Part shown: piece after piece, positions 1 through 7,138 of the stretch
Numbering within the stretch: position 1 is the stretch's first letter
Layout of the letters: each line of letters opens with the position of its first letter
NCBI GenBank assembly: GCA_965602225.1
Contig: CBFCYE010000035.1
Span: forward strand, 1-23,861
Direction: 5' to 3'
DNA: 23,861 nucleotides
Origin: Tenderia sp965602225
GTDB taxonomy: Bacteria > Pseudomonadota > Gammaproteobacteria > Tenderiales > Tenderiaceae
The notes under the pieces: model-generated
The model's input: the letters and a program-made list of their open reading frames with translations, nothing else
What the model was told of the DNA's origin: nothing
Databases searched by the model: none
Program-made: the position numbers and the translations under genes

Positions 1-179
1 TCCTCTCTATCATTAGAGATTAGATGTTGCATCAACCGGTTGAAACCGCAGCACTTTTCGGACAGTGTCTGTATGATCAAGTCTGAGCCAGTACAATTAA
101 AAAGTGGGGCAAACCATTTGATCAGGGAATCAAAGGACTAGCCTGCCCCAAGAGGGAGGGTAAATATCTTTCTGTTTTT

Positions 180-203
180 ATATCCGGCAATAGCGCCGGA
201 TAT
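180..203. other. Hairpin downstream of the EF-hand gene
   Basis: A perfect 9-bp inverted repeat (ATATCCGGC at 180-188, GCCGGATAT at 195-203) with a 6-nt loop lies 24 bases past the stop codon of the minus-strand EF-hand gene. Read on the minus strand it is followed by A residues, not a T run; the T-rich stretch lies on the plus-strand 5' side. It may stabilise the 3' end of the transcript but is not a canonical intrinsic terminator. The remainder of 1-227 shows no convincing gene. Confidence 0.5.
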
Positions 204-227
204 GAAGTATTTGATCAGAGGCTTGGT

Positions 228-500
228 TTATTTCTCTTCAGCAGCGTATGCCACAAACTCTTCTTTATTAAGTGAACCATTTTTGTTGAGATCAGCCTTT
301 TTAAACTTGGCAATGCTCTTGCCTGTGGCTTTTAATTCGTCCTCTGTGACTTTCAAGTCATGATTTGAATCTACATCACCAAAAACCAAGCGTGTATTCT
401 GCTGAGCAGATTCTTCCTTTGTGATTTGCTCTTCCGCGGCAAATACCGGTGCCGAGGTTAATGCAATCAAACAGCCCGCTGCCATCAGTTTATTAATCAT
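228..500 (-). CDS. Exported EF-hand calcium-binding protein
   Basis: The 90-residue product starts with a Sec signal peptide (charged N-terminus, hydrophobic core, likely cleavage after VFA at residue 21), so it should act in the periplasm or outside the cell. Two EF-hand loops follow. The first runs from D42 to E53 with D42, D44, N46, D48 and E53 at the coordinating positions. The second runs from D70 to E81 with D70, N72, N74, S76 and E81. This is the layout of small bacterial calmodulin-like EF-hand proteins, which usually bind calcium as a buffer or sensor; the partner is unknown. The ATG at 498-500 has an AAGGAA ribosome site about 9 bases upstream. It appears monocistronic, with a 343-base gap before the next gene on the same strand. 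Confidence 0.85.
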   Translation of the reverse strand: MINKLMAAGCLIALTSAPVFAAEEQITKEESAQQNTRLVFGDVDSNHDLKVTEDELKATGKSIAKFKKADLNKNGSLNKEEFVAYAAEEK

Positions 501-843
501 CCGTGTTTTCCTTATTATTAATATTTATCAGTAATGACATTCACGATGAATAGCATCGTTCGGCTATGTCTGCCTTGTCAGTTAGTGTTAGAGCAATCGC
601 CATGCCAATAATTTAAAGGCAGGTTAAACAAGGTCTTAAGAGAAAATTAGAGGGCTGGGATTTGTTAAGCTGTCGCCTGCTGGCGACACCATTTGCATGA
701 TTATTCTGGATTGCAGTAAATCAAAGGCAATCTGCTGTCGTCAATCGGTGACAGTGATTTTTAATGCCTGGTAGGGGGCATGTTTTATGTGCCCTTGCGA
801 AACAAATATCCAATGGTCAATGTTGTCAGATTCGATTGATTAA
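501..843. other. Intergenic region with several weak hairpins
   Basis: This 343-base gap between the EF-hand gene and the DUF2953 gene, both on the minus strand, holds no ORF I would support. It must contain the EF-hand promoter. Three potential stem-loops are visible: TGTCGCC/GGCGACA at 671-688 (7 bp, 4-base loop), CTGTC/GACAG around 733-754, and AGGGGGCAT/ATGTGCCCT at 773-795 (one mismatch and one G-U pair). None has a proper U-tract on the minus strand, so termination of the upstream operon is not explained. Confidence 0.5.
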
Positions 844-1440
844 TTATGGCTTGTTGGCTCTGTGAGCTGCAACAAGGCCTCGCCAGCAGGTGGGGGATAG
901 CAGAAAGGCGATCATGACGCCGATGATGGTCAAGGGGATTAGCCGTAGCTGACCACGACTTTCTGCCAACAGCGTCGGTTGTGAAAAGTCCGGTTGTACT
1001 TGCAGGTCAAACTGGGTCAAACGGTCGGTTAGGATTAGGGCGGGTGCCAGTGTGCCAAATAGCTGCCCGGTATCGGCGGGGTCGTCCAACCCGAAAGTAA
1101 GGTGCAGGCTTAGTTGGCGAACGCGTAACTGCCGACACATGTTCCGCGCCAGTCTTAATAGGCTTGCAGACATGCCCGGGCTACGTATGAAGGCCATGGC
1201 TGATTTGAATCTTCCCTTGCCTATTCGCCGCTGCTTGCGGGGCATTTTTTTAGTACCTGATTTTTTTAGCTTCTCATTTTTTGGAGGCTGGTCAAGTTGT
1301 TTGGACAGTAGGCCATAGGCCCAGGCGATAGATATTCGTAGGCGGAAGCTGTCATCTTTTTTAAGGCGATAGCCGACATCGAATGGCATCGCCAACAGGA
1401 TTAAAGTGCCGAGCAGCAGCCCGAGTAAAACTAAGAGCAT
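844..1440 (-). CDS. DUF2953 family membrane protein (YtfI-like)
   Basis: The protein has 198 residues. Residues 1-19 form a hydrophobic N-terminal membrane segment, a basic linker (KKMPRKQRRIGK) follows, and the central part (LRLARNMCRQLRVRQLSLHLTFGLDDPADTG, split here as LRVRQLSLHLTFGLDDPADT) is the hallmark of DUF2953. A second hydrophobic segment lies near the C-terminus. The function of DUF2953 is unknown. The ATG at 1438-1440 sits inside the last codons of the GerW-family gene, a 10-base overlap, so the two are translationally coupled. In Bacillus the same two families lie side by side as ytfI and ytfJ/gerW, which supports both assignments. It is likely an inner-membrane partner of the GerW-like protein; that is inference. 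Confidence 0.75.
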   Translation of the reverse strand: MLLVLLGLLLGTLILLAMPFDVGYRLKKDDSFRLRISIAWAYGLLSKQLDQPPKNEKLKKSGTKKMPRKQRRIGKGRFKSAMAFIRSPGMSASLLRLARNMCRQLRVRQLSLHLTFGLDDPADTGQLFGTLAPALILTDRLTQFDLQVQPDFSQPTLLAESRGQLRLIPLTIIGVMIAFLLSPTCWRGLVAAHRANKP

Positions 1441-1826
1441 GGGGCGTGTTTGCCCTCAGCCTTGGTTTCGCCTTTACAGGATGCGTGGCCTTCCATGCAT
1501 TTGCCGATGACTTCACCAATCTTTTCAAAGCTGGTGGCTGCAGCGCCCTTGATGGTTTCTAACCGCACACCGTCCTTGTTTACGATGATGATGGCCACTG
1601 GCTTGATGCCGCCACCACCGCCGGTGCCTGCGCCGCTGCCTTCGCCTTTCATTGGTTCATCACCTTTGCCACTGCCACCGCCGGCACCATAGCCAAAACC
1701 GATGCTCACTAATGGGATGAGGGTGTTACCTTCGATGGTGATGGGGTCGCCAATTACCGTTTTGCTGCTTAACATCTGTTCGACTTCTGCAAGTGCTGTT
1801 TTTAAAAGCGATTCAACGTTATCCAT
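1431..1826 (-). CDS. GerW/YtfJ family protein with Cys/His-rich tail
   Basis: I place the start at the ATG at 1824-1826 because a strong AGGGGGGA ribosome site lies just upstream; a longer reading frame to 1898 adds 24 residues with no support. The 131-residue product begins MDNVESLLKTALAEVEQML, contains TVIGDPITIEGNTLIPLVSI, then a glycine-rich loop and KPVAIIIVNKDGVRLETI, all typical of the GerW (sporulation protein YtfJ) family. In Bacillus GerW is needed for germination, but the family occurs widely in non-sporulating bacteria where its role is unknown. The C-terminus here is unusual: C-x3-H-x2-C followed by H-x2-C, a possible metal site. It overlaps the DUF2953 gene. Confidence 0.85.
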   Translation of the reverse strand: MDNVESLLKTALAEVEQMLSSKTVIGDPITIEGNTLIPLVSIGFGYGAGGGSGKGDEPMKGEGSGAGTGGGGGIKPVAIIIVNKDGVRLETIKGAAATSFEKIGEVIGKCMEGHASCKGETKAEGKHAPCS

Positions 1827-1953
1827 AATCCCCCCTATGAAGATCAATGTTGCGGTTAAAAATTTCGCGCTTAATAGTTTAGGACAAATAATCGCCAAAG
1901 ATAGGTGGCAATCTTTAAACAGAATTCATTGTTAATTTCAGGGGAAACGATTT

Positions 1954-2541
1954 TTATTCACATGCCTTCGGAAATAATCTACCTGTTTTGTTTTGATATT
2001 CTCTATATTCATCACCGAAGTGTTCAATCAGTTGTTGTTCTTCTCGGTCGACTCTAAACAGATAAATCAGGTAAAAGGCGATTAGGCCTAAGGGCCCTGC
2101 AATCCAGTTCTGGATTAACAGAGCTTGTCCTAGCGCCCAGAGAAAAAAAGATAGATACATAGGATGCCTGATGCGTCTGTATATACCGTTGGTGACCAGG
2201 CTGTGGTTGTTGCGAATGAATAACGACGGACTAAAGTTCTTGGCTAAATCCACATGTGAGCGCCACAGTATCCAGAGGCCTGCTATAAATATTACTGCTC
2301 CCATCATGCTTAATAGTGCGGGTAGTTGGTAATCGGCGCTGCTTAACCAGGGTGAAAATATGCTGATTAGTGGTAGGAGCAAGGCAACGCCCCATAAGCC
2401 CATGCCTATTAACACCATCGAGTGTTCTTTTTTGATTTGAGTTATTTCTTTGCGCTGGAATTGTGCCCCGTAGTAGGAACGGATGATTGTTGCCACTAGC
2501 AGGCCTGCCAGGAATACGCTTTCAAATATTGTTTCATCCAT
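1954..2541 (-). CDS. Isoprenylcysteine carboxyl methyltransferase (ICMT)-like membrane methyltransferase
   Basis: The 195-residue protein has about four to five hydrophobic membrane segments. The C-terminal half carries the ICMT/PEMT-type signature: LVTNGIYRRIRHPMYLSFF, then an acidic VDREEQQL and FGDEYREYQNKTGRLFP. In the family these residues bind S-adenosylmethionine at the cytoplasmic face and the acceptor enters from the membrane. Bacterial members rarely methylate prenylated proteins, so the real substrate (a lipid, quinone precursor or small molecule) is not known. It lies 127 bases upstream of the GerW gene on the same strand, so co-transcription is possible but not clear. The ATG at 2539-2541 has only a weak ribosome site. 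Confidence 0.85.
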   Translation of the reverse strand: MDETIFESVFLAGLLVATIIRSYYGAQFQRKEITQIKKEHSMVLIGMGLWGVALLLPLISIFSPWLSSADYQLPALLSMMGAVIFIAGLWILWRSHVDLAKNFSPSLFIRNNHSLVTNGIYRRIRHPMYLSFFLWALGQALLIQNWIAGPLGLIAFYLIYLFRVDREEQQLIEHFGDEYREYQNKTGRLFPKACE

Positions 2542-2641
2542 GATTTTATTAGCTCTTTTTTAAGAGGGCCGTTGCTCTTTTTATTTTTTGAACGGGCGTT
2601 TGTATGTGTAAATTCTTAGGCTAAATTTTGTTTATTCCTGA

Positions 2642-2669
2642 TTGATTTAGTCGGGATACTATCTATAGT
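2642..2669 (+). promoter_or_regulatory. Candidate sigma-70 promoter for the 41-residue ORF
   Basis: A TTGATT box at 2642-2647 and a TATAGT box at 2664-2669 are separated by 16 bases, a good match to a housekeeping promoter. Transcription would begin near 2676, giving a leader of about 36 bases. The leader can fold TAGGTG (2675-2680) with CACCTA (2693-2698), a stem that ends just before the ribosome binding site AGGAGGT at 2701-2707. Predicted by eye only. Confidence 0.5.
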
Positions 2670-2712
2670 AATTATAGGTGGCAATAACAACGCACCTAAA
2701 AGGAGGTACACA

Positions 2713-2838
2713 ATGGAAATTACATCATTTTGGGTAATTTTGGCGATGTGTCTTGTACCAATCCTGGTTGGATATTTGGCTGTGGAGTCAGATGAACACG
2801 ACTCATATACCGGCGGTTGGCACAAAAAACACAACTAA
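2713..2838 (+). CDS. Small single-pass membrane protein (41 residues)
   Basis: An ATG at 2713 follows a near-perfect Shine-Dalgarno sequence (AGGAGGT, 2701-2707) with 5-base spacing and opens a 41-codon frame ending in TAA at 2836-2838. The product has one hydrophobic segment (residues 5-24, FWVILAMCLVPILVGYLAV within it) and a short polar, histidine-rich tail (ESDEHDSYTGGWHKKHN). It resembles the many small bioenergetic or envelope accessory membrane peptides in architecture, but I recognise no family. A good upstream promoter and a downstream hairpin make it look like a self-contained, well-expressed gene. N-in, C-out or the reverse cannot be decided by eye. Confidence 0.7.
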   Translation: MEITSFWVILAMCLVPILVGYLAVESDEHDSYTGGWHKKHN

Positions 2839-2862
2839 TAGACGCTGCAAGTGTAGTGTCGG

Positions 2863-2890
2863 GCTCTGGGTAATATGATTCACCCAGAGC
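2863..2890 (+). terminator. Probable terminator of the 41-residue ORF
   Basis: A perfect 9-bp stem (GCTCTGGGT at 2863-2871, ACCCAGAGC at 2882-2890) with a 10-base loop begins 25 bases after the stop codon. It is followed by TTTGCC and then a T-rich stretch (CTTCTTTTTGTTCTTT) somewhat downstream. The immediate U-tract is short, so it may be a weak terminator or a 3'-end stabiliser. Confidence 0.6.
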
Positions 2891-3010
2891 TTTGCCTATG
2901 ACCTTCTTTTTGTTCTTTAGCATCAGTTGTTTTAATCCGCCGTCATCCTTACGCGGCTTTACTCATTTGAATGAGCATGCGTATAGACAATAAAATTTAC
3001 GGAGGTTGTC

Positions 3011-3232
3011 ATGTTATTAAGTCATATATCCAGTGGTCACATGGTTGAGGTCCCTAGCTTTGTCGACCTGATGAATCTGAATCGCGATGAGGTTGTTGGT
3101 CGTTATCAGGAGGGTGAAGAAGCCCAGGACCCTAAGGAGTTCAAGAAATCTGACTTGATTTTTTTGTCGGGTGAGCCACTGCCACGTTGTTGGACTGATC
3201 CGCATTATCGTGATGCTGAGTTGAAGAGATAA
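3011..3232 (+). CDS. Conserved small protein of unknown function (73 residues)
   Basis: The ATG at 3011 follows a clear GGAGG ribosome site (3001-3005, 5-base spacing). The 73-residue soluble product is acidic and has no signal peptide or membrane segment. Its core, GRYQEGEEAQDPKEFKKSDL, and the C-terminal LSGEPLPRCWTDPHYRD match a small protein family I associate with gammaproteobacteria, often carried in databases with a loose acetyltransferase label. At 73 residues it is far too short to be a complete GNAT acetyltransferase, so I would not use that name. It is flanked by hairpins at 2863-2890 and 3266-3318, so it is probably transcribed alone. Confidence 0.75.
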   Translation: MLLSHISSGHMVEVPSFVDLMNLNRDEVVGRYQEGEEAQDPKEFKKSDLIFLSGEPLPRCWTDPHYRDAELKR

Positions 3233-3265
3233 TCATCATCAACTTAGGTTTAAGCGGTTTTATGC

Positions 3266-3318
3266 AGGGCAGGTTCATGCCCTCCAGATATTGCTGCAGG
3301 TGCGCTGCACCGTGCAGC
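3266..3318 (+). other. Two tandem hairpins between the 73-residue ORF and the SpoU gene
   Basis: The first stem is AGGGCA (3266-3271) with TGCCCT (3278-3283) and a 6-base loop. The second is stronger: GCTGCAGGTG (3293-3302), loop CGCTG, then CACC, one bulged G at 3312 and TGCAGC (3313-3318), making 10 base pairs. No T-tract follows, so a classic terminator is unlikely. They lie 34 bases after the 73-residue gene and about 150 before the methyltransferase start. A 3'-end stabiliser, a leader element or a small RNA are all possible. The rest of 3233-3470 holds nothing else I can support. Confidence 0.45.
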
Positions 3319-3470
3319 GGCCATGCGGTGTTGTTTGCGATTTAGACTTCTTGATGTTCTCAGTAGCGCTTTCATATTCATAGCCTAGGTAGATCTCTGG
3401 TCTATAGCCTCCACGTACTCTACGTAAATCTGTACAATAGCTTTTCTTTCCAAGCAAGCAAGTATCATAC

Positions 3471-3956
3471 ATGGCACGTATTCAACACGATTACCCCAAC
3501 AATGGCTTTTATGGCATTGGCATTATGCATGGTAAGCATGACCATAACATCGGTACGCTTTGGCGCTCAGCCTACATCATGGGGGCATCGTTTATTTTTA
3601 CATTGGGGCGGGCCTATAAACAGCAAACGTCTGATGTGGTGAATGCCTGGACCAAGATTCCGCTTTATCACTACGACACTATTGATGATCTTAAAAAGCA
3701 CCTGCCGTATAGCACGCGCTTGATTGCAGTGGAACTTGATGAGAAATCAGTCCCTTTGGCAACATTCGAACATCCAGAGCGAGCTATCTATATCCTCGGG
3801 AATGAGAAAAATGGTTTGCCTGAACCAGTCTTGGCTGCCTGCCACGATATTGTGCAATTACCAGGAGCGTATAGTCTGAATGTGGCTGTTGCCGGCAGTA
3901 TTCTGCTTTATGACCGGGTCGCCAAAACCGAACGTGTTTTGCCCCAATCTGTGTGA
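3471..3956 (+). CDS. SpoU/TrmH-family RNA 2'-O-methyltransferase
   Basis: This 161-residue protein is a bare SPOUT catalytic domain, similar in length to TrmL. All three family motifs are present: motif 1 with N26 and R32 (NIGTLWRSA), motif 2 near residues 107-118 (YILGNEKNGLPEP), and motif 3 near 134-149 (YSLNVAVAGSILLYDR). In the family these build the knotted S-adenosylmethionine pocket and methylate a ribose 2'-hydroxyl in tRNA or rRNA; the arginine of motif 1 is the catalytic residue. There is no separate RNA-binding domain, so the target cannot be assigned; TrmL-like wobble-position tRNA methylation is only one option. The ribosome site is weak. The TGA at 3954-3956 touches the stop codon of the convergent radical SAM gene. 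Confidence 0.88.
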   Translation: MARIQHDYPNNGFYGIGIMHGKHDHNIGTLWRSAYIMGASFIFTLGRAYKQQTSDVVNAWTKIPLYHYDTIDDLKKHLPYSTRLIAVELDEKSVPLATFEHPERAIYILGNEKNGLPEPVLAACHDIVQLPGAYSLNVAVAGSILLYDRVAKTERVLPQSV

Positions 3957-6137
3957 TTATGACAGTAGCAATAAACCTGAATCGCCTAGTTCACTAAATA
4001 GGTCGTTATACCAAAACGATTCAAAGTCTTTTAATCCGGCATTCTCATAATGCGCCTTGATATCGTTAAAACTATAACGAGTCTCTGATTTCACTGAGAT
4101 GATTTGTAGGATTTCCATAATCCACTGGCTTTGTGCCTTAGTGACTGTCAATGCAACACCTCCGGTCTTGTCATGGAACACCAACTCATGTTCATAACCA
4201 AGATTGCTGACGATAGGTGGATTACCAAGCCATATCACTTTTGCATTGGCTTTTATGCTTGATGAGTCATCACTTTCTGCCAGGGCGTTTTCTATATAGT
4301 GTTTTTTAATCGTTGTTTTAGGCACTTTAAAGTCAAACCACTCGTGCAGAGGGAAATCGAAATTGGCACCGTGCATATAGTTGAACAGGGATTTTTTTAG
4401 GCCATAGCTAAAGGCATCATGGTCGACGCCGGTTGGGTCGGTATAAATAAGATCGTTGTTGGCGAAACTGCCAATTCTATTATTTACAATTTTTATATGA
4501 AATTCTTTTGGTGCCATGCCAACAGGGCTGTGTGCAGTCAGCGCAAATTGATGCCAGAAGCCGGACTGAATCACACCTGTTTCAAACAGTTGCCTAACCA
4601 TCTCCAGTGAATCGATGGTTTCCTGTTTGGTTTGGCTGGGAAAACCATACATCAGGTAGGAGTGAACCATGATGCCGGCTTCGCTAAAGTTGCGGCATAC
4701 CTTGGCAACTTGTTTGACGGTGACGCCTTTTTGAATCAGCTTCAATAATCGATCAGAGGCTATTTCCAGGCCTCCTGATACGGCAATACAGCCTGATGCC
4801 TTTAGCAATGTGCACAGGTCACGCGTGAAGCTCTTTTCGAAACGAATATTGGTCCACCAGGTGACACAGAGATTGCGCCTTAATATTTCCAGGGCCAGGT
4901 CGCGCATCAGTGCTGGTGGTGCTGCTTCATCGACAAAATGAAACCCGCTTTCACCTGTCTGTTGAATGACTTGTTCCATCCTGTCGCAGATCATTGAGGC
5001 ACTAACGGGTTGGTATGACTTTATGTAGTCGAGTGAGACATCACAAAAGGTACATTTCCCCCAATAGCAGCCGTGAGCCAGGGTCAGCTTGTTCCAGCGG
5101 CCATCACTCCAAAGCCTATGCATGGGGTTGAGTGTTTCGATAATGGAGATGTATTTATTCAGTGGCAGGTCTGAATAGTCTGGGGTGCCAGTCTCGCTTT
5201 GGCTGTACTCTTTTTCATCACTGTTATCGATATAGACAACCTTTCTATCCTGCAAACAAAAGGTACGGCGTAGGTCATTCAGCTCACGTCTGCCGTTAAT
5301 ATGTTGGATGAGGTGCTCGATGGGTGATTCACCATCATCAAGGCTTATGAAGTCTGTGTATTCAAAAACACGCACATCTGAGAGTGAGCGCAGCTCTGTA
5401 TTTACATAACCGCCACCCATAACCACGCGGATAGTTGGATGGTGTCTTTTTAACCATTGGCCACAGCGCAAGGCAGAAAACAGATTGCCGGGGAAGGGAA
5501 TAGAGATCGCGACCAGCTGCGGCTTTTCCCTGTCGATATGCTTAGCCAGGTGGTCTATCAATATGTCATCTACAAAACTGTATTTAGTTTGTAGTGAGGC
5601 ATTCAGTTCATCAAAGCTATTGGCAGACCTGCCCAGCCTTTCTGCATAACGACTAAACCCAAAGTTCGTATCGACACACTCTGTGATGATGTCTGCCAGG
5701 TCTTCAAGATATAGGGTGGCAAGGTGTTTGGCTTTATCCTGGATGCCCAGGGTGCCAAAGGCCCAGTTAATATCATTAAGCTGAGCAAATCGATTTGCCT
5801 CAGGCAGAAAACCATCCCGGCAGATCATGTGCGCCAGGGTTGGGTTATGACCTTGCAGGAAACTTATAACGCCATCGATGGTGCTGATGTAATCGTCCTT
5901 GAGGGCAAGGATGCGCTGAGCATTTTCTGAAATCGCTGGATTGTTGGCATCAACCTTTCCAAAAAGGCGTGTTAATCCTGCGGCTGAAAAAATGCTATTG
6001 ATGACTTCAATGCCCAGGTCAGCCTGAGCACTGGGTATGTTGATCAGGTTCAAAAACCCCTTCAGATATGCCGTTGCCGGGTAGGGGGTGTTGAGCTGTG
6101 TGAACGGAGGCGTGAGCAGTAGGGCTTTGTTTGTCAT
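3957..6137 (-). CDS. B12-binding-type radical SAM protein
   Basis: From the ATG at 6135-6137 the product has 726 residues and begins MTNKALLLTPPFTQLNTPYP, a usual N-terminus for this group; an upstream TTG at 6245 would add 36 unconvincing residues. The N-terminal half includes a cobalamin-binding-like Rossmann domain (QLVAISIPFPGNLFSALRCG, then VVMGGGYVNTE) but I do not see a DxHxxG histidine motif. The radical SAM core carries Cys357, Cys362 and Cys365 (GCYWGKCTFC), a C-x4-C-x2-C spacing instead of the usual C-x3-C-x2-C, followed by SGGLEIASDRLL, a SAM-contact region. A further domain of about 170 residues completes the protein. The substrate is unknown. It is probably monocistronic and divergent from the YbjQ genes. 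Confidence 0.85.
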   Translation of the reverse strand: MTNKALLLTPPFTQLNTPYPATAYLKGFLNLINIPSAQADLGIEVINSIFSAAGLTRLFGKVDANNPAISENAQRILALKDDYISTIDGVISFLQGHNPTLAHMICRDGFLPEANRFAQLNDINWAFGTLGIQDKAKHLATLYLEDLADIITECVDTNFGFSRYAERLGRSANSFDELNASLQTKYSFVDDILIDHLAKHIDREKPQLVAISIPFPGNLFSALRCGQWLKRHHPTIRVVMGGGYVNTELRSLSDVRVFEYTDFISLDDGESPIEHLIQHINGRRELNDLRRTFCLQDRKVVYIDNSDEKEYSQSETGTPDYSDLPLNKYISIIETLNPMHRLWSDGRWNKLTLAHGCYWGKCTFCDVSLDYIKSYQPVSASMICDRMEQVIQQTGESGFHFVDEAAPPALMRDLALEILRRNLCVTWWTNIRFEKSFTRDLCTLLKASGCIAVSGGLEIASDRLLKLIQKGVTVKQVAKVCRNFSEAGIMVHSYLMYGFPSQTKQETIDSLEMVRQLFETGVIQSGFWHQFALTAHSPVGMAPKEFHIKIVNNRIGSFANNDLIYTDPTGVDHDAFSYGLKKSLFNYMHGANFDFPLHEWFDFKVPKTTIKKHYIENALAESDDSSSIKANAKVIWLGNPPIVSNLGYEHELVFHDKTGGVALTVTKAQSQWIMEILQIISVKSETRYSFNDIKAHYENAGLKDFESFWYNDLFSELGDSGLLLLS

Positions 6138-6327
6138 GGGAATATTGGGTGTGCTATGGAAATTTGATCTTAACACATGCGCTGTGGGTTCGAATGGGGA
6201 GGTGTTGGGCTGAATCTGGCTGGTTATATGCTCTATTTTGGCCAAGTGATGCTTGAGTCTTGCCCTGAGGTAATGAATGGAATAGTCTGTTTCAACGGCA
6301 ATAACTACGATAATTTAGGGACAAACT

Positions 6328-6642
6328 ATGCTGCTATCCAACCTTGAAATAGTTCCCGGCAGATCAGTTAGCCAGCATCTGGGATTGGTGCAGGGCAACT
6401 CTGTGCGCGCCAAGCATGTTGGCCGTGACATTATGGCCAGCCTCAAAAATATATTTGGTGGTGAACTGAAGGGTTATACGGAGCTGCTGCAGGAATCACG
6501 TGAAGAGGCTGTCTCACGCATGGTTGAGCAGGCTGAGGCGGCAGGGGCTAATGCAGTGTTGAATATTCGCTTTTCCACCTCGTCAGTGACTCAAGGTGCG
6601 GCTGAGCTGTATGCCTATGGTACGGCTGTGGTCCTGGACTAA
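6328..6642 (+). CDS. YbjQ family protein (DUF74)
   Basis: The 104-residue soluble protein matches the YbjQ/UPF0145 family over its whole length: VPGRSVSQHLGLVQGNSVRA near the N-terminus, YTELLQESREEAVSRMVEQA in the middle and ANAVLNIRFSTSSVTQGAAE followed by YAYGTAVV at the end. Members form small pentameric beta-rich rings and are labelled putative heavy-metal-binding, but no function is proved. A ribosome site (AGGGA) precedes the ATG at 6328. A second YbjQ-like gene starts 5 bases after its stop and a metalloprotease gene follows, so the three form an operon. It diverges from the radical SAM gene across a gap that must hold both promoters. Confidence 0.88.
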   Translation: MLLSNLEIVPGRSVSQHLGLVQGNSVRAKHVGRDIMASLKNIFGGELKGYTELLQESREEAVSRMVEQAEAAGANAVLNIRFSTSSVTQGAAELYAYGTAVVLD

Positions 6643-6647
6643 GCGCC

Positions 6648-7118
6648 ATGTATGACCTGATTATTTTTCTTATTCTGATGAGCCTGGGTTATGGCTTTGG
6701 CCGTGTTGCCGAAAAGCGTCATTACAAGTCGATTATCGAACGCGAAACCGATCTGAATCGGATTCCAGCCATAGCGCTGCGTTTTCCACCACCGTCTCTC
6801 AAGCCACAGCACACCGTATTGGTGATGGGCAGTGTGGTGATCTCAATCGATTATTTCAAGCGGATTGCCGCCGGTCTGCGTGGCCTGGTGGGTGGGCGGA
6901 TGATGAGTTATGAAACTCTGCTTGACCGTGCCCGCCGTGAAGCGGTGTTGCGCATGAAAGAACAGGCCGATGGCCTGGGCGCCAATATGGTCTTTAATAT
7001 CAAGCTGGAAACCGCCAGTATCTCAAAAGGGCGTAAGAACAAGATTGGCTCGGTTGAGGTGTTGGCCTATGGTACGGCGATTATTCCCGCTGCCGCAGCA
7101 GCTGTTGCTCTGAACTAG
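6648..7118 (+). CDS. Membrane-anchored YbjQ family protein
   Basis: The 156-residue protein repeats the YbjQ core of the preceding gene, with VLVMGSVVISIDYFKRIAAG, YETLLDRARREAVLRMKEQA and ANMVFNIKLETASIS, then VLAYGTAII. It differs by an added N-terminal hydrophobic segment (residues 2-18, a transmembrane helix or uncleaved signal) and a linker of about 35 residues, so it is likely tethered to the inner membrane. A short hydrophobic alanine-rich tail ends the protein. It starts 5 bases after the first ybjQ-like gene and ends 17 bases before the M48 peptidase. The two YbjQ proteins may form mixed rings, one soluble and one anchored; that is inference. Confidence 0.85.
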   Translation: MYDLIIFLILMSLGYGFGRVAEKRHYKSIIERETDLNRIPAIALRFPPPSLKPQHTVLVMGSVVISIDYFKRIAAGLRGLVGGRMMSYETLLDRARREAVLRMKEQADGLGANMVFNIKLETASISKGRKNKIGSVEVLAYGTAIIPAAAAAVALN

Positions 7119-7125
7119 CGTAGTA

Positions 7126-7138
7126 GGAGAGCCCCCTG
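7126..7138 (+). promoter_or_regulatory. Ribosome binding site and CTG start of the M48 gene
   Basis: GGAG at 7126-7129 lies 6 bases before CTG at 7136-7138. The in-frame TAG at 7124-7126 limits how far upstream translation can begin. Between this stop and TTG at 7226 there is no ATG or GTG in frame; ATT at 7169 is the only other near-cognate candidate. The peptide from 7136 includes the family-typical PPEGIN and EHPLKEF motifs, so CTG is the best start. Confidence 0.65.

Noticed and set aside
180..203. The stem-loop as an intrinsic terminator for the EF-hand gene.
   Set aside because: The minus strand is followed by A residues, not T; kept only as a hairpin.
3011..3232. Acetyltransferase as the name of the 73-residue protein.
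   Set aside because: It is far shorter than a GNAT domain and no acetyl-CoA-binding motif is visible.
3275..3472. A 65-residue minus-strand frame opposite the region before the SpoU gene.
   Set aside because: It has no ribosome site, no recognisable family, and covers the tandem hairpins; more likely chance.
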